Source: JALZAH01 sp051000755
GTDB lineage: Bacteria > Actinomycetota > Acidimicrobiia > Acidimicrobiales > Palsa-688
Reading direction: 5' to 3'
Length of the DNA stretch: 26,248 nucleotides
Assembly (NCBI GenBank): GCA_051000755.1
Contig: JBPCNZ010000039.1
Coordinates: 1 to 26,248 of the forward strand
Shown here: one piece after another, positions 23,438 through 26,248 of the stretch
How positions within the stretch are numbered: the stretch's first letter is position 1
Layout: each line of letters opens with the position of its first letter
The notes under the pieces: model-generated
Database searches by the model: none
What the model was told of the DNA's origin: nothing
The model's input: only the letters and a program-made list of their open reading frames with translations
Made by a program: the position numbers and the translations under genes

Positions 23438-25519
23438 ATGCCAATCAGGATGGCCCTCGGACTCGCCATCTCCGCTGCCGGCTTGGCTCTGGTGGCCAGG
23501 CGCGGGTGGTACCTCTTCCGTCTGGTGACGACCGGCCCGGCGGCGCCGGGACGGATGCACGACCTGCCAGCCCAGGTGCGCGCCGAGCTGCTCGACGTCT
23601 TCGCCCAGCGCAAACTGCTACGCCGCAGCGTCCCCGGCCTGGCCCACTTCTTCACGTTCTGGGGCTTCATCGTCCTGATCTTCACCATCATCGAGGCCTA
23701 CGGCGCCCTGTTCTCGGCGACCTTCGCCATCCCCGGCATCGGCCACAGCAAGGCACTCGGTCTCGTGGAGGACTTCTTCGCCGTCGCCGTCGTGACAGCG
23801 ATCGGTGTGTTCAGCGCCATCCGGGCGGTCGAGGACCCCGCCCGACGCGGCCGTCGAAGCCGCTTCTACGGGTCCCACACCACCACCGCCTGGGTGACGC
23901 TCAGCCTCATCCTCGCGGTCGTCGCCACCCTGCTCCTCTATCGGGGCGCGCAGGTCAACACCGGCGACTTCGCCTACCGCGACTCATGGTGGCCGTTCGC
24001 GTCGCACCTCGTCGGCGACGGCCTGTCCGGGCTCGGCCCCGACATCAATGCCGACATCGAAACCGCAGCGATTCTGGCCCAGCTGGCGGTGCTGTGGGCG
24101 TTCTTCGTGTTCGTGCTGCACTCCAAGCACCTCCACATCTTCGTAGCCGAGCCCAACGTGCTGTTCTCCCGGCGCCCCAAGGCTCTCGGCGCCCTGGGCA
24201 CGACGCCCGACCTGGACCCCGAGCACATGACCGACGACACCGTCATCGGCGCCGGGCGGATCGGGCACCTGACCTGGAAACAACGACTCGACCTGATCAG
24301 CTGCACCGAGTGCGGCCGCTGCCAGGACCAGTGCCCGGCCTGGGCGACCGGCAAGCCCCTCTCCCCCAAGCTGCTCATCACCGACCTGCGCGACCACCTC
24401 TTCGCCGCCGGGCCGGAGCTGCTCGGCACCACGTCAGCGGGCGGTCTGGTCGGCACGGCGTTGGTTCCCGAAGTGATCGAGCCGGACGTGGTGTGGTCCT
24501 GCACCACGTGCGGGGCCTGTGTGGAGGAATGCCCCGTCGACATCGAACACGTCGACACCATCATGGACCTGCGCCGCTACCAGGTGATGATGGAGGCCCG
24601 CTTCCCGCCCGAGGCCGCCAGGATGCTGCGCAACATCGAAAACCGCGGTGACCCGTGGGGTCTCGGCCCCAGCCACCGGTTGGAGTGGACCGACGGCTTG
24701 GGATTCGACGTCCCAGTGGTGACCGGTACCATCCCTGACGACGCCGAGTACCTCTTCTGGGTCGGTTGCGCCGGAGCGCTCGACGAGCGGGCCCGGAGCA
24801 CCACCCGGGCAGTCGCCCGGCTGCTGCACCACGCCGGGGTGTCCTTCGCCGTCCTCGGCACGCGGGAGTCCTGCAACGGCGACCCGGCCCGCCGGCTCGG
24901 CAACGAATACCTCTTTCAGACCCAGGCCCAGACCAACATCAACACCCTCCACGCGGCGGGGGTCACCAAGGTCGTGGCGTCATGTCCCCACTGCTTCAAC
25001 ACCCTCGCCCGGGAATACCCCGCCCTCGGCGGCAACTTCGAGGTCATCCACCACACCCAGATGCTCGAGCGTCTGCTTGCCGAGGGCAGGCTCCGCCCGC
25101 AGAACCCCGTCGAGGCCGACGTCACCTACCATGATCCCTGCTACCTGGGCCGCCACAACGAGATCTACGACGAGCCCCGCAACGTGCTCAAACACGTCCC
25201 CGGGGTCACCGTGACCGAGATGCACCGCCACCGCCAGACCGGTTTCTGCTGCGGGGCCGGCGGGGCCCGCATGTGGATGGAGGAACGGATCGGCAAACGT
25301 ATCAATGTCGAACGCGCCGACGAAGCGATCAGCACCGGCGCCGAGATCATCTCCACCGCCTGCCCGTACTGTCTGATCATGCTCGACGACGCCACCAAGG
25401 CCCGCCAGGCCGACGGTTCGGCGCCCGAGTCGGTGCGCGTCACCGACGTCGCCCAAATCGTCGAACGGTCCCTTCCATCCTCGAACCCCGACGGCGACCG
25501 ACGGCGTCATGGAACCTGA
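23438..25519 (+). CDS. NarI-like/HdrD-like membrane Fe-S oxidoreductase
   Basis: 693 residues from ATG 23438 (GGAAAGG nine bases upstream). The first 240 residues hold about five membrane helices with several His (LAHFF, HSKHLH), like NarI or HdrE-type cytochrome b. Two [4Fe-4S] groups follow: Cys289, 292, 295 and 299 (CTECGRCQDQCP), and Cys355, 358, 361 and 365 (CTTCGACVEECP). Two CCG-type domains come next: SCNGDPARRLGNE (Cys479) with SCPHCFNTL, and HDPCYLGRHN with FCCGAGGARMW (Cys604/605) and ACPYC. The first CCG motif is shortened to one Cys, as is usual in this actinobacterial family. Such proteins are thought to link quinones to a soluble thiol or flavoprotein donor; the substrate is not known. 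It follows narI in the same direction, so co-expression with nitrate reductase is likely. Confidence 0.88.
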   Translation: MPIRMALGLAISAAGLALVARRGWYLFRLVTTGPAAPGRMHDLPAQVRAELLDVFAQRKLLRRSVPGLAHFFTFWGFIVLIFTIIEAYGALFSATFAIPGIGHSKALGLVEDFFAVAVVTAIGVFSAIRAVEDPARRGRRSRFYGSHTTTAWVTLSLILAVVATLLLYRGAQVNTGDFAYRDSWWPFASHLVGDGLSGLGPDINADIETAAILAQLAVLWAFFVFVLHSKHLHIFVAEPNVLFSRRPKALGALGTTPDLDPEHMTDDTVIGAGRIGHLTWKQRLDLISCTECGRCQDQCPAWATGKPLSPKLLITDLRDHLFAAGPELLGTTSAGGLVGTALVPEVIEPDVVWSCTTCGACVEECPVDIEHVDTIMDLRRYQVMMEARFPPEAARMLRNIENRGDPWGLGPSHRLEWTDGLGFDVPVVTGTIPDDAEYLFWVGCAGALDERARSTTRAVARLLHHAGVSFAVLGTRESCNGDPARRLGNEYLFQTQAQTNINTLHAAGVTKVVASCPHCFNTLAREYPALGGNFEVIHHTQMLERLLAEGRLRPQNPVEADVTYHDPCYLGRHNEIYDEPRNVLKHVPGVTVTEMHRHRQTGFCCGAGGARMWMEERIGKRINVERADEAISTGAEIISTACPYCLIMLDDATKARQADGSAPESVRVTDVAQIVERSLPSSNPDGDRRRHGT

Positions 25520-25862
25520 CCCCGGCGACGGAGTGTGGGATGAGCTCGGTGTTCCGGCCGCAGAGGTTAAGGGATGGAAGGCGCTGGGTTTCGAACCGTT
25601 CGAAGCGGCCCTGGCGAACGGCGACGGGTTCCCGCCCCTCTCAGCCGGCCACTACAGCCGTCCATTACGCAAGACAGCCGAGCGGTTGAGACGGGCCGGC
25701 CTAGATTCCGCCGAAGGGCTGCGTTGGCACCGGGCTGGTTTCGGAGCGACCGAAGCGGCCCGTTGGCGGTCGGCGGGAGTCGACCTCGACACGGCCAAGC
25801 GACGGCGTGACGGCTACGACCGACCAACGGGCGAAGAGCGAGGACCACATGCAGGACGCTAG
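25509..25862 (+). CDS. Small protein with W/GF repeat motifs
   Basis: 117 residues; ATG 25509 overlaps the end of the Fe-S oxidoreductase by 11 bases, so it is translated with it. The protein is made of short units with the pattern W/L-(+)-x-A/L-G-F/L-x-x-x-E-A: GWKALGFEPFEA, RLRRAGLDSAEG, RWHRAGFGATEA and RWRSAGVDLDTA. Such helical repeats occur in unrelated proteins and usually serve in binding. No Cys, cofactor site or membrane segment is seen. It may be an accessory or assembly factor of the oxidoreductase, by position alone. Confidence 0.6.
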   Translation: MEPDPGDGVWDELGVPAAEVKGWKALGFEPFEAALANGDGFPPLSAGHYSRPLRKTAERLRRAGLDSAEGLRWHRAGFGATEAARWRSAGVDLDTAKRRRDGYDRPTGEERGPHAGR

Positions 25863-26067
25863 CGCTAGAGATCCGGCCTCGGGGTCGGCCGCCGTAACCG
25901 AGCGCCGACTCCTCGGCGGCCGATCCGCCTCCCTGCCCATCGGCCCGTTCGCCGCCACCCCGACATCAACCAGCGCAGCACCCGACCCTCTTGAGAGATC
26001 TGCACGCTCCCGAGGGGGAGCGCGCCGATCGGCCGGTTCCCGCCGTCCCCTGCCCTGGAATGGTTGA
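25849..26067 (+). other. Doubtful 72-residue ORF after the repeat protein
   Basis: ATG 25849 has GAGG five bases upstream and overlaps the previous gene. The product is Ala/Ser/Arg-rich without a recognisable domain. A perfect hairpin, CGCTCCC-gagg-GGGAGCG (26005-26022), lies inside it and fits better with a non-coding, terminating region. Confidence 0.2.
26005..26022 (+). terminator. Seven-base-pair hairpin before the NuoM-like gene
   Basis: CGCTCCC and GGGAGCG pair around a GAGG loop. There is no T-run, but the position between the nar-linked block and the next gene suggests termination or partial read-through control. Confidence 0.35.
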
Positions 26068-26123
26068 CGGGGGTACCGTCACCGTGGTCTGCTAGGTCGC
26101 CGCCCGGGTGGGCACCTGAAGCC

Positions 26124-26248
26124 ATGAACACCGCCCTCGGATTCCCCATCCTCACCGTCGCCATCCTTCTGCCCGTCATAGGGGCGGCCGCTGTCGCCGC
26201 CATCCCGTCGTCGCATGACGAGGACGCCAAGCTCCTCGGCATGCTGGT
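26124..26248 (+). CDS. NADH-quinone oxidoreductase subunit M-like protein, N-terminus only
   Basis: ATG 26124 opens MNTALGFPILTVAILLPVIG followed by AAAVAAIP, the first membrane helix typical of NuoM-type proton-pumping subunits (complex I or Mrp/Hdr-linked antiporter-like). The frame runs off the window, so the key Lys and Glu residues are not visible. Neither NuoL nor NuoK precedes it, unlike a normal nuo operon, so this may be a stand-alone copy working with another redox enzyme. A TTGACG at 26064 could be its -35. Confidence 0.65.
   Translation, partial: MNTALGFPILTVAILLPVIGAAAVAAIPSSHDEDAKLLGML

Overview
This window reads as chromosomal DNA of a high-GC Gram-positive bacterium of the actinobacterial type. 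The signs are very GC-rich third codon positions, frequent GTG starts, an MmpS-like envelope protein, a LysM-NlpC/P60 hydrolase with a RipA-type Cys-His-Glu triad, a probable leaderless promoter, and a five-subunit-style nar cluster followed by a large Fe-S oxidoreductase. The exact class (Acidimicrobiia is my guess) is inference only. No rRNA, tRNA or CRISPR array was found.

Layout. (1) 1-1247: the tail of an unidentified upstream ORF, a hemerythrin-like protein, and a secreted-type beta protein that lacks its start. (2) 1410-4029: a divergent pair of envelope genes, MmpS-like on the minus strand and a LysM/NlpC-P60 cell-wall hydrolase on the plus strand. The hydrolase is preceded by a 15-codon leader ORF and a leader that may hold a riboswitch. 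(3) 4208-6058: a decayed IS1634-type insertion sequence with one frameshift and one nonsense codon. (4) 6059-7671: a minus-strand set of small genes: a DUF3565-DUF1971 cupin protein, a CxxC heavy-metal-domain-like protein, short ORFs sharing a YNQ-H tail, and a Gln/His-rich repeat protein. (5) 7700-11341: a redox and regulation island with a MarR-like regulator, an FAD/NAD oxidoreductase, a COG2345-type regulator, a Rieske ferredoxin and an NHL beta-propeller. At least three of its promoters carry a TTCTAG motif. (6) 11496-16188: decayed gene copies, a TDT-family transporter, a STAS-domain protein and a frameshifted SulP permease. (7) 16453-26248: a respiratory block of narGHJI, a 693-residue NarI/HdrD-like Fe-S oxidoreductase, a small W/GF-repeat protein, and the start of a NuoM-like subunit.

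How it works together. The nar genes are tightly coupled (TGATG, GTGA and ATGA overlaps) and should encode a membrane-bound quinol:nitrate reductase with its chaperone. The next gene keeps a NarI-like membrane part but carries HdrD-like Fe-S and CCG domains, so a second quinone-linked redox enzyme is made beside the nitrate reductase. The island in (5) has an electron-transfer flavoprotein and a Rieske ferredoxin that could be partners, under two candidate regulators. The hemerythrin-like protein would fit handling of O2 or NO, but its link to nitrate respiration is only inferred.

A caution applies throughout. Several otherwise full-length genes (narG, sulP, the transposase, the second HMA copy) differ from intact form by one small indel or one stop. 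This may be real decay, or residual sequencing error in a high-GC assembly; read-level data would separate the two.
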